64,000 bases of DNA from Nocardia otitidiscaviarum NBRC 14405 (GCF_000308635.1 NZ_BAGD01000032.1:19336-83335), one strand, 5' to 3'; counted from the stretch's first letter, positions 27,949-37,151 are shown. Program-made: numbers and translations. Notes: a model not told the origin generated them from the letters alone.

Positions 27949-29064
27949 TCAGGCGGCGATTTCGGGGAATATGGTCGCATTGACGCCAAGATTCGAACCG
28001 GTCGCTTCGTGTTCGGCGACGATTTCGCCGGGTGCGAATGTCAACCATCCGTCCGCGGTCCAGCGACCCGACATTCCGGCGTGGCACAGGCGCGCACCCG
28101 GAATGAACGGATCGGCCACGAACAGTGCGGTGCCGCCGTCGATCTCGGCCGCCAGCGCGGCGCCGCCCAGATACACCCGGCCGTATCGGCCCGGTGCCAC
28201 CGGTCGCAGCTCCGCGTCCAGCACCAGCACGCGCGCACCCGGAATCGGCCGCACCCGGCCGTTGCCGTCCAGCGGTCCGCGCGCCACCACGCCCGCGTAT
28301 CCGGGTGCGGTGTAGGCGAATCCGGCCACCGAGCCCGGCGCGAGTTCACGCAGCAGGCCGGGAAGGATGGCGGGGCAGTGGTTTCCGGTGACATCCCAGC
28401 GGCGAACGGTGGGCAGTGCGACGGCGGCCGTATCGGCGAAGCGCGCGAGCACGGCGGCCTCGGCCACCACGTGGGTGGCTCCGGTCTCGGCGATCAGGTC
28501 GGCCAGCGCGGCCGGATCGCGCCGCTGCGCCTCGGTGGCCGCCACCAGCGTCGCACCGTCGGCAATGGCCGCGAGCAGTTCCACGGCGGTGTCCGCGCAG
28601 GCCCAGGCGGTGGCCAGCAGCCGGATATTGGACGTTCCCTGGGCCGGATCCACATGTCCGGCCCGGCAGTCGGCGGTCACGGCGCGGCGGTCGTCGACGG
28701 CGGCGGCCAGCGCGTCGGCGCGCAGTCCGACGGTCGAGCCGTACGCACCGGTCGGCATGGAAAGGGTCAGTGTCGCACCGGAGTTCGCGGCCGCGGCGAT
28801 ATCGGCCAGCAGCCGGACCGCACCGTCGACAGATGCCTCGCAGCGCTCGGCGGCGGTCGCGTGCGTCATCAGCTCGAACAGCTCCCCGTAGGTCAGGGTC
28901 GCCGCCCCGCAGCGCAGTGCCGGGCGAATGGCGGGCACCCGCCGACCGCGCTCGATCAGGGCGCTGACGCCCGGGTAGCCCGAAAGCTCGACCCCATTCG
29001 CCCACTCGTCGACGAGTCGCTGCCGCTCCACAGCGGCCAGGAGTTCCGGCACAACGCTCTCCAT
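27949..29064 (-). CDS. Degenerate adenylation-domain-like protein (ANL fold, catalytic motifs missing)
   Basis: A 371-residue protein with recognisable fragments of an NRPS adenylation domain in the right order: LRCGAATLTYGELFELMTHA (A1 region), GRVRPIPGARVLVLDAELRP with APGRYGRVYLGGAALAAEID (A5-A6 region), and LFVADPFIPGARLCHAGMSG, then DGWLTFAPGEIV (A7 region). The nucleotide loop (TSGSTGxPKG) is replaced by LTLSMPTGAYGSTVGL. The A8 core (GRxDxQVKIRG) and the C-terminal subdomain with its catalytic Lys are absent. It is therefore unlikely to adenylate anything. The frame is intact over 1.1 kb and an IdeR-like box lies upstream, so it may be a maintained, repurposed protein. ATG at 29064 is preferred to a TTG at 29085. 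Confidence 0.7.
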   Translation of the reverse strand: MESVVPELLAAVERQRLVDEWANGVELSGYPGVSALIERGRRVPAIRPALRCGAATLTYGELFELMTHATAAERCEASVDGAVRLLADIAAAANSGATLTLSMPTGAYGSTVGLRADALAAAVDDRRAVTADCRAGHVDPAQGTSNIRLLATAWACADTAVELLAAIADGATLVAATEAQRRDPAALADLIAETGATHVVAEAAVLARFADTAAVALPTVRRWDVTGNHCPAILPGLLRELAPGSVAGFAYTAPGYAGVVARGPLDGNGRVRPIPGARVLVLDAELRPVAPGRYGRVYLGGAALAAEIDGGTALFVADPFIPGARLCHAGMSGRWTADGWLTFAPGEIVAEHEATGSNLGVNATIFPEIAA

Positions 29065-29086
29065 CGCTCGTATCGCCAACGTCAAC

Positions 29087-29105
29087 TATGGCAACCCTAA
29101 CCTAA
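29087..29105 (-). promoter_or_regulatory. IdeR-like iron box upstream of the adenylation-like gene
   Basis: On the minus strand TTAGGTTAGGGTTGCCATA matches 14 of 19 IdeR consensus positions, including ten consecutive bases of the left half. It lies 23 nt before the ATG at 29064. This places the gene in the same probable iron regulon as the mbtG, mbtK and NRPS genes. Confidence 0.65.
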
Positions 29106-29418
29106 CAGCATCGCGTCCCGATACCCCGGGCATCACATCTGTGCGCCGATCCACTCCGTCCCCCCGCCCGCGTCCCGTCGCTCCGACCGCGAACCGCCCA
29201 CCCGACCGCCCCTCGGTCCTACCTCGGCCCGGGCGATCGGCTGCTCGTCACGGAGATTGTCGCGCCGCGCATCGGCGGCGAGAGCCATGATCGCGTCGAC
29301 CGGCCGTTCCCCATCTCCACGACTCCGGCCCGCGACTGCGACCTGCGTCGCCACGACATGTGATGACCGCCGTGCGGTAGCCGCTGCGGCTGTCGGTCGG
29401 GCCTGAGACCATCTGTTC
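29106..29418. other. Gene-free 313-bp stretch
   Basis: C-rich sequence between divergent genes. It should contain the promoter of the MmcQ/YjbR-like gene. The frames across it give Arg/Pro-rich translations without motifs. Confidence 0.35.
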
Positions 29419-29772
29419 ATGACAGCGACTGGGGATGATGCTCGCGCGGTTGCGCTTTCGCTGCCGGAGGTCCGGGAGGGATTCGAATGGCAGATGCCGA
29501 CCTTCCGGGTGGCGGGGAAATTGTTCCTCACCCTGCCGGAGGGGGAGACCTCGATGGCGGTGCGATGCCCGATCCTGGACCGGGACGAATTGGTGGCGGC
29601 CGAACCCGGGAAGTTCTGGATCGCGGGGCACGAGGCGAACAATGCCTGGGTGCGAGTGCGGCTGGCCGCCCTCGACGATCTGGCGGAGCTCGAGGCCATC
29701 GTGACCGACTCGTGGGCCCAGGCCGCGCCGCGCGCACTGGTGGAACAGCACCCGGACGGGGTCGGCGGGTGA
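29419..29772 (+). CDS. MmcQ/YjbR-family protein
   Basis: A 117-residue protein with ARAVALSLPEVREGFEWQMP, TFRVAGKLFLTLPEGETSMA, then IAGHEANNAWVRVRLAALDD and VTDSWAQAAPRALVEQH. This is the compact MmcQ/YjbR fold, often listed as DNA-binding because of a double-wing-like structure. No biological role is established. It stands alone and converges with the M13 peptidase gene, with 21 bp between them. Confidence 0.8.
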   Translation: MTATGDDARAVALSLPEVREGFEWQMPTFRVAGKLFLTLPEGETSMAVRCPILDRDELVAAEPGKFWIAGHEANNAWVRVRLAALDDLAELEAIVTDSWAQAAPRALVEQHPDGVGG

Positions 29773-29793
29773 CGCCGCCCGGATGCTCGCGGC

Positions 29794-31851
29794 TCAGAAG
29801 GTGACGCGCTGGTCCTGGGGCAGGAACAGCTTGTCGCTCTCCTGCACGTCGTAGCTGGTGTAGAACTGCTCCAGATTCCGCACCACCTGATTGGCGCGGA
29901 ACTCGTTGGGTGCGTGCGTGTCATTGGCCAGCAGGTTCTCGGTGTACTGGCGGGTGGACTTGTCGCGCCAGTTGCGGGCCCAGGATTCGAACAGCGGCTT
30001 GTAGTCGGGCGTCTCGATGCCACGTCGCCGCTCGGCGATGGCCAGGGCGGCGATGGACATCTGCAGGCCGCGCACATCGGCCACGTTCTCGCCCAGGGTG
30101 AGCTCGCCGTTCACGGTCTGCTCGGGGTCGAGGCCCGCCGGGACCAGCACGTCGTACTGCTCGACGAGCTTCTGGGTGCGCGCCTCGAAGGCGGTGCGGT
30201 CCTCCGGTGTCCACCAGTCCTTCAAATTGCCGTCGGCGTCGTATTTGGAGCCCTGATCGTCGAAACCGTGCCCGATCTCGTGGCCGATGACCGCGCCTCC
30301 GGCCCCGTAGTTCACCGCGGGCGCCGCGTCCTTGTCGAAGAACGGCGGCTGCAGGAAGGCGGCGGGGAAGACGATCTCGTTGGTGACGGGGGAGTAGAAG
30401 GCGTTCACCGTCTGCGGCGGGCTGCTCCACTCGCTCTTGTCGACCGGCTTGCCGAGGTAGCCGAACATGCGCTCGACCTCGAAGGCATTGACGGCGCGCA
30501 GGGATTCGATCAGCTTGCCCCGGGTGATCTTCAGGTCGGAGTAGTCCTCCCACTTGTCCGGGTAGCCGATCTTGGCCCCCATCTTCTCCAGTTTCTCGAT
30601 GGCGGCATCGCGGGTGGCCGGGGACATCCAGGTGGAGGCGCGGAAGTTGTCGCGGTAGGCGGCCTTGAGATCGTCCACCATCTCCAGGGCCCGATCCTTG
30701 GCTTCGGGCGGGAAGTGTTGTGCCACATACAGTTTGCCGAGCGGCTCGCCCAGATTGCTGTTCACCGTGGCCACTGCCGACTTCCAGCGCTCCGGCCGCT
30801 CCTCGAGCCCGTTCATCACGGTGCCGAAGAATTCGAAATTGGCGTCGGAGATGGTCTTGGGCAGGAAGCGCGCGAACTCGCGCACCAGGTAGATCTTGAG
30901 ATAGTCGCGCCACAGCCCCAGATCGGTGTCGTGCCACAGATTTCCGGCATGGGTGAGATACGACGGCTGGTGCACGATAATGGTATCGAAGAGGTTCTTC
31001 GGCCGGTCGGTCTGCCCGGCGAGCCAGGGATCCCAGTCGAATTGCGGAGCGAGCGCGGTCATCTCGTCCCACGACATCTTGTTGTAGGTGGCGTCGGTAT
31101 CGCGATTGCGCACGTTGTCCCAGAAGCCCGCGGCGATCCGGGTCTCCAGATCCAGGACGCGCGTGGCCATTCCGGCCGGATCGTCGAAGCCCGCGCCCTT
31201 GGCGATGGACTCCAGGAACGTCTTGTAGGCGGCGAGCTTGTCGGCGTACTCGGGCTTGCGGTAGTACTGCTCGCTCAACCCGAGACCGGATTGGCCGACC
31301 GCGGCCACATGCGCGCTGGAATTCTTCCGGTCGATGGTGACGCCCAGCCCGATGATGCCGCCGACCGGCAGCCCGGCCATCACCTTGGCCAGTTCGGTCT
31401 TGCCGTCGGCGGCGTCGATGCGCGCGAACAGGTCGGCCAGTGGCGTCATACCGAGCCGTTCGATCTCGTCGATATCCATGCGGGCGTCGTAGAGATCGCG
31501 GATCTGCTGCGCCTCGGTGCCGTCCTGCGGTTCGGTGATGCCCTCGATGATGCCGCGCAACTGCTCCTCGACCCGGTCGCCGACCTCGTCGAAGGTGCCG
31601 AAGGAGACCTTGTCCGGCGGCAGTTCGTATTCGCGCAGCCAGGTGCCGTTCACATTGCGATACAGGTCGTCCTGCGGCCGCACCGCCTGATCCGCACCGG
31701 AGAGGTCCGGACCCTTCAGCGGCGTGGTGGTCGATGTGGTCGTCGGCGCGTCGTCGCTGCTGCACGAGGCCAGCCAGGCGGCGGTGGGCACTAATCCGAG
31801 CGCCACGAGGAAGGCGCGGCGATCGATACGGACCGGACCGGACGATGTCAC
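29794..31851 (-). CDS. M13-family zinc metallopeptidase, Tat lipoprotein (copy 1)
   Basis: A 685-residue neprilysin-like peptidase. The N-terminus has a twin-arginine signal (DRRAFLVALGLVP) ending in a lipobox WLASC, with Cys30 as the lipidation site, followed by a Thr/Ser linker. The zinc site is HEIGH (524-528) in VIGHEIGHGFDDQGSKYDAD, and the second motif ENVADVRG supplies the third ligand Glu. The substrate-binding NAFYSP (NAxYxP) is present. M13 enzymes cut peptides; the mycobacterial relative is Zmp1. The GTG at 31851 was chosen because GAGAGGGG precedes it and the Tat motif then lies at residue 11. A paralogue of equal length lies directly upstream. Confidence 0.92.
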   Translation of the reverse strand: MTSSGPVRIDRRAFLVALGLVPTAAWLASCSSDDAPTTTSTTTPLKGPDLSGADQAVRPQDDLYRNVNGTWLREYELPPDKVSFGTFDEVGDRVEEQLRGIIEGITEPQDGTEAQQIRDLYDARMDIDEIERLGMTPLADLFARIDAADGKTELAKVMAGLPVGGIIGLGVTIDRKNSSAHVAAVGQSGLGLSEQYYRKPEYADKLAAYKTFLESIAKGAGFDDPAGMATRVLDLETRIAAGFWDNVRNRDTDATYNKMSWDEMTALAPQFDWDPWLAGQTDRPKNLFDTIIVHQPSYLTHAGNLWHDTDLGLWRDYLKIYLVREFARFLPKTISDANFEFFGTVMNGLEERPERWKSAVATVNSNLGEPLGKLYVAQHFPPEAKDRALEMVDDLKAAYRDNFRASTWMSPATRDAAIEKLEKMGAKIGYPDKWEDYSDLKITRGKLIESLRAVNAFEVERMFGYLGKPVDKSEWSSPPQTVNAFYSPVTNEIVFPAAFLQPPFFDKDAAPAVNYGAGGAVIGHEIGHGFDDQGSKYDADGNLKDWWTPEDRTAFEARTQKLVEQYDVLVPAGLDPEQTVNGELTLGENVADVRGLQMSIAALAIAERRRGIETPDYKPLFESWARNWRDKSTRQYTENLLANDTHAPNEFRANQVVRNLEQFYTSYDVQESDKLFLPQDQRVTF

Positions 31852-31956
31852 GGGTACCCCTCTCTGAGCGTGCGGTGATGCCGCACCGTGGCTGTGCTTC
31901 GGCACGAGGCTACCGGCGCGGCGGCGGCATGGGCGGGTGGACGTTCGCGGCTGGGA

Positions 31957-34014
31957 TCAGAGCGTGACCCGCTGGTCGGGCGCGAGCCATTCCCGGTCGC
32001 CCTCGACCACCGCGAAGGTGCTGTAGAACTGCGGCAGGTTGCGCACCGTCTGGTTGCAGCGGAATTCACCGGGGGCGTGCGGGTCCTCGGCCAGCAGTGC
32101 TTCCGCGTACTCCGGCGTCACCTGGATGCGCCAGATCCGGCCCCAGGACCGGAAGACCGGGGCGAGGTCGAGCTGCGTCGCGTCCTGCTGCTGCGCCGCG
32201 TCCCCACCCTGCTCGGCGATGGCGTAGGCGGCCAGCGCGATGCCGAGTCCGCGCAGGTCGGCCAGGTTCTCGCCGACGGTCAGCGCGCCGTTGACGTGTG
32301 CGGTCGGCGGCAGCCCGGTCGGCACCAGGGCGTCGTACTGCGCGATGAGCTGCTGAGTCTTGGCGTCGAAGGCGGCGCGGTCCGCGGGCGTCCACCAGTC
32401 GTGCAGATTGCCGTCGCCGTCGTAGCGCGAGCCCTGATCGTCGAAGCCGTGTCCGATCTCGTGGCCGATGACCGCGCCGATACCGCCGTAGTTCACCGCG
32501 GCCTCGGCATCGGAGTCGAAGAACGGGGCCTGCAGGATTGCCGCCGGGAAGACGATCTCGTTGCGCGTCGGCTCGTAGTAGGCGTTCACGGTCTGCGGCG
32601 GCATGCCCCACTCCGAGCGGTCGACCGGCTCGCCCAGTTTGTCGAACATGCGCCGGGCTTCGAAAGTGTGCACCGCCAGCAGGGATTCGAGGAGCTTGCC
32701 GCGGGTCACCACGACGCCGGAGTAATCCTCCCAGGTGTCCGGATAGCCGATCTTGGTGTCGATCTTGTCGAGTTTGGCGACGGCGGCGTCCCGGGTCGGC
32801 GGCGACATCCAGCTCGAGGTGCGGAAGCTATCCCGGTAGGCCGAACGGAGGTTGCCGACGAGATCCTGCACCAGGCGCTTGGATTCGGCCGGGAAGAACT
32901 CCGCGACGTAGAGCTTCCCCAGCGGCATGCCCAGATACGTGTTCAGGACGGTGATGGCCGAACGCCAGCGCTCCGGCCGCTCCCGCTGGCCGTTCACCAG
33001 CGTGCTGTAGAAGTCGAAGTTCGCGTCCGCGATGGCCTTCGGCAGGTACTCGGCCCAGGTGCGGACCAGGCTCAGCCGCAGATAGTCCCGCCAGGTCGTG
33101 ATATCGACCTCGGCCCACAGTCCGGCCGCCGCCGTCACGAACGAGGGCTGGCGCACCACCACCGTGTCGAAGAGTTCGGCGGGCCGCTCGGTCTGCCCGG
33201 AAAGCCAGGGGCCCCAGTCGAATTCCAGTCCGAGGGCGATGAGCTCGGCTCGGCTCATCCGGTTGTAGGTGGCCTCCGGATCGCGGGTGCGCACATTGTC
33301 CCAGAAACCCGCGGCGATCCGCTGTTCCAGCTCGAACACCCGTCCCGCCATGGCTTTCGGGTCCGCGAAGCCCGCTCCGTCGGCGATGCGCTCCAGGTAG
33401 GTGCGGTAGCCCGCGAGGACGTCGGCGAATTCCGGTTTCCGATAGTCCTGTTCGGGCAGCCCGAGCCCGGATTGGCTGATGGACGCGATATTCCGGGCCG
33501 CGTCCCGGTCGTCGGGGCCGACCGAGAGTCCGATCAGCCCGTCGATGGGCAGCTGGCCCATCACCAGCGCCAGATCGGGTTTGGAGCGCGCGGCGTCGAT
33601 GCGGCGCAGCGGATCGGCGAGCGGGGCCATGCCCAGCGCGTCGATCTCGTCGGGGTCCAGGTAGGCGTCGTAGAGATCGCGGATCTGCTGCCGCGGGGAG
33701 CCGTCCTCGGGATCGTGGATCCCGGTCACGATCTCCTTCAGGTGCCGCTGCGTGCGGTCCTCGACCTCGGCGAAGGTGCCGTAGGCGGGTTTGTCGGCGG
33801 GTAGTCGGTAGTTCTCCAGCCACTTGCCGTTGACGTAGCGGTAGAGATCGTCCTGTGGCCGCACCCCCGGATCCGATCCGGACATGTCCGGCCCTGTCGC
33901 CGTACCGGGCCTGTCGGTGGTGCAGGCTGGCAGCAGTGCCAGCGCGGGCGCCAGCCCCAGCGCTTTCAGCAGGGTGCGGCGGTCGAGAGCGAACGGCTGC
34001 TCCGGCGAACTCAC
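31957..34014 (-). CDS. M13-family zinc metallopeptidase, Tat lipoprotein (copy 2)
   Basis: A 685-residue paralogue of the downstream gene with the same layout. It has a twin-arginine signal (DRRTLLKALGLAP), lipobox LLPAC with Cys31, zinc motif HEIGH (518-522), ENLADLRG and NAYYEP. The C-terminus DQRVTL matches DQRVTF in copy 1. The GTG at 34014 follows AGGAG; in-frame starts further upstream give a long Arg-rich leader without a signal. Both proteins should be folded in the cytoplasm, exported by Tat and anchored on the outer face of the membrane. The gene is divergent from rplN. Confidence 0.92.
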   Translation of the reverse strand: MSSPEQPFALDRRTLLKALGLAPALALLPACTTDRPGTATGPDMSGSDPGVRPQDDLYRYVNGKWLENYRLPADKPAYGTFAEVEDRTQRHLKEIVTGIHDPEDGSPRQQIRDLYDAYLDPDEIDALGMAPLADPLRRIDAARSKPDLALVMGQLPIDGLIGLSVGPDDRDAARNIASISQSGLGLPEQDYRKPEFADVLAGYRTYLERIADGAGFADPKAMAGRVFELEQRIAAGFWDNVRTRDPEATYNRMSRAELIALGLEFDWGPWLSGQTERPAELFDTVVVRQPSFVTAAAGLWAEVDITTWRDYLRLSLVRTWAEYLPKAIADANFDFYSTLVNGQRERPERWRSAITVLNTYLGMPLGKLYVAEFFPAESKRLVQDLVGNLRSAYRDSFRTSSWMSPPTRDAAVAKLDKIDTKIGYPDTWEDYSGVVVTRGKLLESLLAVHTFEARRMFDKLGEPVDRSEWGMPPQTVNAYYEPTRNEIVFPAAILQAPFFDSDAEAAVNYGGIGAVIGHEIGHGFDDQGSRYDGDGNLHDWWTPADRAAFDAKTQQLIAQYDALVPTGLPPTAHVNGALTVGENLADLRGLGIALAAYAIAEQGGDAAQQQDATQLDLAPVFRSWGRIWRIQVTPEYAEALLAEDPHAPGEFRCNQTVRNLPQFYSTFAVVEGDREWLAPDQRVTL

Positions 34015-34137
34015 GGGACTCCTCGGTCGGAAGTGCAGATGGATTGCTCGGGTGTTGCTCGGCGTCGAGGCTAGCCGCATGTCCGGGGTGTCGCCCGCAG
34101 CCCCGCCCGGGTCGCGCGGGTGCGTCCGCCCCCTGAT

Positions 34138-34166
34138 TTGGGCGCTACCTGGGCGTTGGCTACACT
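34138..34166 (+). promoter_or_regulatory. Predicted promoter of the rplN-rplX-rplE-rpsN block
   Basis: TTGGGC (34138-34143), 17-nt spacer, TACACT (34161-34166), followed after four bases by CGGTTGC. It is very similar to the promoter before rpsH. The other part of the 34015-34371 gap is divergent upstream sequence of the M13 gene (to 34137) and a roughly 190-nt leader with no gene. Confidence 0.75.
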
Positions 34167-34371
34167 TGAGCGGTTGCCTGCGGGAGCTATGCCCGCACTC
34201 CGGCCGCGAACCCACAGTGGTTGATCAACTTCGATCAACGATATCCACTGGCAGGCGCTGCCCCGCGTACCTCGCGGAGCGGGCCGAACGGCTCAGCTGT
34301 GAGGGCAACTGACCATGCCCGTCGGGTCGGCAATCCGGCGTGCATAACGTCCAGGTCTAGGAGGAGCTGAA

Positions 34372-34740
34372 GTGATTCAGCAGGAGTCGCGGCTGCGCGT
34401 CGCCGACAACACGGGTGCCAAGGAAATCCTGTGCATCCGCGTGCTCGGCGGATCGTCGCGTCGCTATGCCGGTATCGGTGACGTGATCGTCGCCACCGTC
34501 AAGGACGCCATCCCCGGCGGCAACGTCAAAAAGGGTGAGGTCGTCAAGGCGGTCATCGTGCGCACCGTCAAGGAGCGTCGTCGCGCCGATGGCTCGTACA
34601 TCAAGTTCGATGAGAACGCCGCTGTGCTGATCAAGGCGGACAACGATCCGCGCGGCACCCGCATCTTCGGCCCCGTCGGTCGTGAGCTGCGCGAGAAGCG
34701 TTTCATGAAGATCGTTTCGCTGGCCCCGGAGGTGCTCTGA
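34372..34740 (+). CDS. rplN: Ribosomal protein uL14
   Basis: A 122-residue protein of exact family length: [40 protein letters not shown], and [20 protein letters not shown] with IVSLAPEVL at the end. uL14 lies at the 50S subunit interface, the binding site of RsfS. The GTG start follows a strong GGAGGAG site. It is the first gene of a four-gene block with its own promoter. rplX follows after 2 nt. Confidence 0.98.
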   Translation: MIQQESRLRVADNTGAKEILCIRVLGGSSRRYAGIGDVIVATVKDAIPGGNVKKGEVVKAVIVRTVKERRRADGSYIKFDENAAVLIKADNDPRGTRIFGPVGRELREKRFMKIVSLAPEVL

Positions 34741-34742
34741 CC

Positions 34743-35057
34743 ATGAAGGTGCACAAGGGCGACACCGTGCTCGTCGTCTCGGGTAAGGACAAGGGCGCCA
34801 AGGGCAAGGTCATCCAGGCCTTCCCGGCGACCGGCAAGGTCCTGGTCGAGGGCGTGAACCGGATCAAGAAGCACGTCGCGAACTCCGCCAACCAGCGCGG
34901 TGCCAGCTCGGGCGGCATCGTCACGCAGGAAGCGCCGATCCAGGCCTCCAACGTGATGGTGATCGACTCCGACGGCAACCCGACGCGCGTCGGCTACCGT
35001 ACCGATGAGAACGGCAAGCGCGTTCGCATCTCCCGTCGCAACGGGAAGGACATCTGA
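34743..35057 (+). CDS. rplX: Ribosomal protein uL24
   Basis: A 104-residue protein with the KOW motif [20 protein letters not shown], then [19 protein letters not shown] and [20 protein letters not shown]. uL24 starts 50S assembly. The stop overlaps the rplE ATG by one base (TGATG). Confidence 0.97.
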   Translation: MKVHKGDTVLVVSGKDKGAKGKVIQAFPATGKVLVEGVNRIKKHVANSANQRGASSGGIVTQEAPIQASNVMVIDSDGNPTRVGYRTDENGKRVRISRRNGKDI

Positions 35058-35620
35058 TGACCTCCACCGAGAAGACCCAGCCCCGGCTCAAGGCGCGCTA
35101 CCGCGCCGAGATCAAGGACGCGCTGAACTCCGAGTTCAACTACGACAACGTCATGCAGATCCCCGGCGTGGTCAAGGTTGTCGTGAACATGGGTGTCGGC
35201 GACGCCGCCCGGGACGCGAAGCTGATCAACGGCGCGATCCACGACCTGACCCTGATCACGGGTCAGAAGCCGGAGATCCGCAAGGCCACCAAGTCGATCG
35301 CGCAGTTCAAGCTGCGTGAGGGCATGCCGATCGGCGCGAAGGTCACCCTGCGCGGCGACCGCATGTGGGAGTTCCTGGACCGCCTGATCTCGATCGCGCT
35401 GCCGCGTATCCGCGACTTCCGTGGCCTGTCGCCGAAGCAGTTCGACGGTAACGGCAACTACACCTTCGGTCTCTCGGAGCAGTCCATGTTCCACGAGATC
35501 GACGTGGACAAGATCGACCGTCCGCGTGGTATGGACATCACCGTGGTGACCACCGCGACCAACAACGAAGAAGGCCGCGCGCTGCTGAAGCACCTCGGCT
35601 TCCCGTTCAAGGAGAACTGA
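35057..35620 (+). CDS. rplE: Ribosomal protein uL5
   Basis: A 187-residue protein with [60 protein letters not shown] and FREGMPIG-like [15 protein letters not shown]. uL5 binds 5S rRNA in the central protuberance and contacts P-site tRNA. The start overlaps rplX, and rpsN follows after 4 nt. Confidence 0.98.
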   Translation: MTSTEKTQPRLKARYRAEIKDALNSEFNYDNVMQIPGVVKVVVNMGVGDAARDAKLINGAIHDLTLITGQKPEIRKATKSIAQFKLREGMPIGAKVTLRGDRMWEFLDRLISIALPRIRDFRGLSPKQFDGNGNYTFGLSEQSMFHEIDVDKIDRPRGMDITVVTTATNNEEGRALLKHLGFPFKEN

Positions 35621-35624
35621 GCAC

Positions 35625-35810
35625 ATGGCTAAGAAGGCTCTGATCAACAAGGCCAACGCCAAGCCGAAGTTCGCGGTGCGGGCCTACACCCGCTGCCAGC
35701 GCTGCGGCCGGCCGCACGCCGTCTACCGCAAGTTCGGCCTGTGCCGCGTGTGCCTGCGCGAAATGGCGCACCGCGGCGAGCTGCCGGGCGTGCACAAGAG
35801 CTCCTGGTGA
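35625..35810 (+). CDS. rpsN: Ribosomal protein uS14, zinc-binding (C+) type
   Basis: A 61-residue protein with [20 protein letters not shown] and [20 protein letters not shown]. The CxxC...CxxC set (Cys 24, 27, 40 and 43 by eye) binds one zinc. This short zinc-containing form is the usual spc-operon copy in actinobacteria; a longer zinc-free uS14 is often encoded elsewhere. It is the last gene of this block and is followed by a 19-bp hairpin. rpsH, its usual neighbour, lies 7.8 kb downstream. Confidence 0.97.
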   Translation: MAKKALINKANAKPKFAVRAYTRCQRCGRPHAVYRKFGLCRVCLREMAHRGELPGVHKSSW

Positions 35811-35825
35811 GCTGACACACCGACA

Positions 35826-35867
35826 CCGAAGGCCCCCGGCGAGACCCGTCTCGCCGGGGGCCTTCGG
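35826..35867 (+). terminator. Very strong hairpin after rpsN
   Basis: The left arm starting CCGAAGGCCCCCGGCGAGA pairs perfectly over 19 bp with the right arm TCTCGCCGGGGGCCTTCGG around a 4-nt loop (CCCG). The next bases are CGTTCTTCT. It starts 15 nt after the stop and cuts transcription between rpsN and the inserted accessory genes. Confidence 0.85.
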
Positions 35868-36099
35868 CGTTCTTCTCCGGGCGGGTAACGTGCCAAGGCC
35901 CTCGCCGAACTAGCCGAGATGGGGGAGCGGGGTGACTTTACGACCGTGACTTCGACACCGTGGCGAAGCTGACGGGGCAAGCGACGCAATGGATTTCGCC
36001 TCCGGGATCGGTACCGTAGCCGACGTCGGCGGTGAATCCGCTCAGCTACGAGCCACCCGCAGAGTGCGAGACCGGGCGCGATCGAACAGAATCAGGTCC

Positions 36100-37044
36100 G
36101 TGGTGCACAACAATGAGTGGCGATCTCCGGGACGGCCGCAAGCGCCTGGGGCGCGGCCGATGCCGCAACCGGGGCCGTTCGAGTATCCGCCGCTCGAGAA
36201 CATGCCCTATCAGCCGTTCGAGTTTCCGGCGCTGGACGACCATCGCAATCCGTTCCAGACGCGGTACAGCGAGGTCGGCTCGATGCCGCCGCCCCCGCCT
36301 CGACGCAACTCCGCCGGGCCGGTGCTCGGTGTGGTCGGTGTCGTGCTGGTGCTGGCCGCCGTGGTCGCCGCCGGACTGTTCGCCCCGTCGTCGAGCGACG
36401 ACACCCGCGACACCCCCTCGACCCGCCTGGCGCTCTCCGTGCCGCGGACGACCTCGCCGCCGCCGGGCACCATCACGATGCCGTCTCGAACGCCCGCCAC
36501 CACCGTCGCGGTACTGCCCGGCTACCAGGGCGTGGAGGTGGCATCCCGGGGAGTGGCCTACGACGTACCTGCCGAGTGGACGGTGGACAAGCCGGGCATC
36601 ATCCGCGGCTTCGAGGGCGACAGCGGCCGCATGTCCGGCACCGGAACCACCGTCGACGGCAAGGACTACTGCGAGTCCTCCACGCGCACCGTCACTTTCG
36701 TCCACCGCTCGAGCCAGTCCGATCCCGCGGTCGCCGCCGTCGAGGTGGCGCGGCGGGTGGCGGAACTCGGTTTCGATGGTCCGGAATGGGGCCGCCGGAC
36801 TTCCCCGGCCGCCCCGGTCGCCACCCTGAGCGGCATCACCGGGCAGATGTCGGAGACCTCCGGAACCTGGACGCCGAAGAGCGCCGAATGCGCCAGCACC
36901 CGATTCTCGGTGTACACCTTCGCCTTCCCCGGCCCCGAGCATCCGATGCTGGTGCTCACGATCGCCGCCGACCGCGAGGTCGACGGCGAGGTGACCCCGG
37001 AGCTGGCGCGCGAGATCTTCTCCAGCGTCCGCCTGATCGACTAG
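36100..37044 (+). CDS. Membrane-anchored protein with extracytoplasmic C-terminal domain
   Basis: A 314-residue protein, counted from GTG at 36100. The N-terminal cytoplasmic part of about 65 residues is Pro-rich (PQPGPFEYPPLENMPYQPFE). One TM segment follows (VLGVVGVVLVLAAVVAAGLF), then a Ser/Thr/Pro linker. The roughly 190-residue outer domain has YDVPAEWTVDKPGIIRGFEG, KDYCESSTRTVTFVHRSSQS, SAECASTRFSVYTFAFPGPE and LAREIFSSVRLID. Two cysteines may pair. It resembles many nocardial TM-plus-outer-domain proteins; I assign no function. The start is uncertain: ATG at 36160 (MPQPGP) is a good alternative. Confidence 0.7.
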   Translation: MVHNNEWRSPGRPQAPGARPMPQPGPFEYPPLENMPYQPFEFPALDDHRNPFQTRYSEVGSMPPPPPRRNSAGPVLGVVGVVLVLAAVVAAGLFAPSSSDDTRDTPSTRLALSVPRTTSPPPGTITMPSRTPATTVAVLPGYQGVEVASRGVAYDVPAEWTVDKPGIIRGFEGDSGRMSGTGTTVDGKDYCESSTRTVTFVHRSSQSDPAVAAVEVARRVAELGFDGPEWGRRTSPAAPVATLSGITGQMSETSGTWTPKSAECASTRFSVYTFAFPGPEHPMLVLTIAADREVDGEVTPELAREIFSSVRLID

Positions 37045-37151
37045 GCCCGCCCTACCCCATTTCGGGGGTGCAGCGGATGTGACGCAGATAACTACCGTGG
37101 TCGCACCCGGCGTGATGAGGCGCCGGGGTTTGCGAGAGAGTGAGACCCACG

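Noticed and set aside
8786..34371. The 25 kb between rpsQ and rplN as one recent genomic island
   Set aside because: No integrase, att repeats, tRNA or transposase is visible and base composition looks ordinary. Mycobacteria also carry genes at this point, so an old variable slot is more likely.
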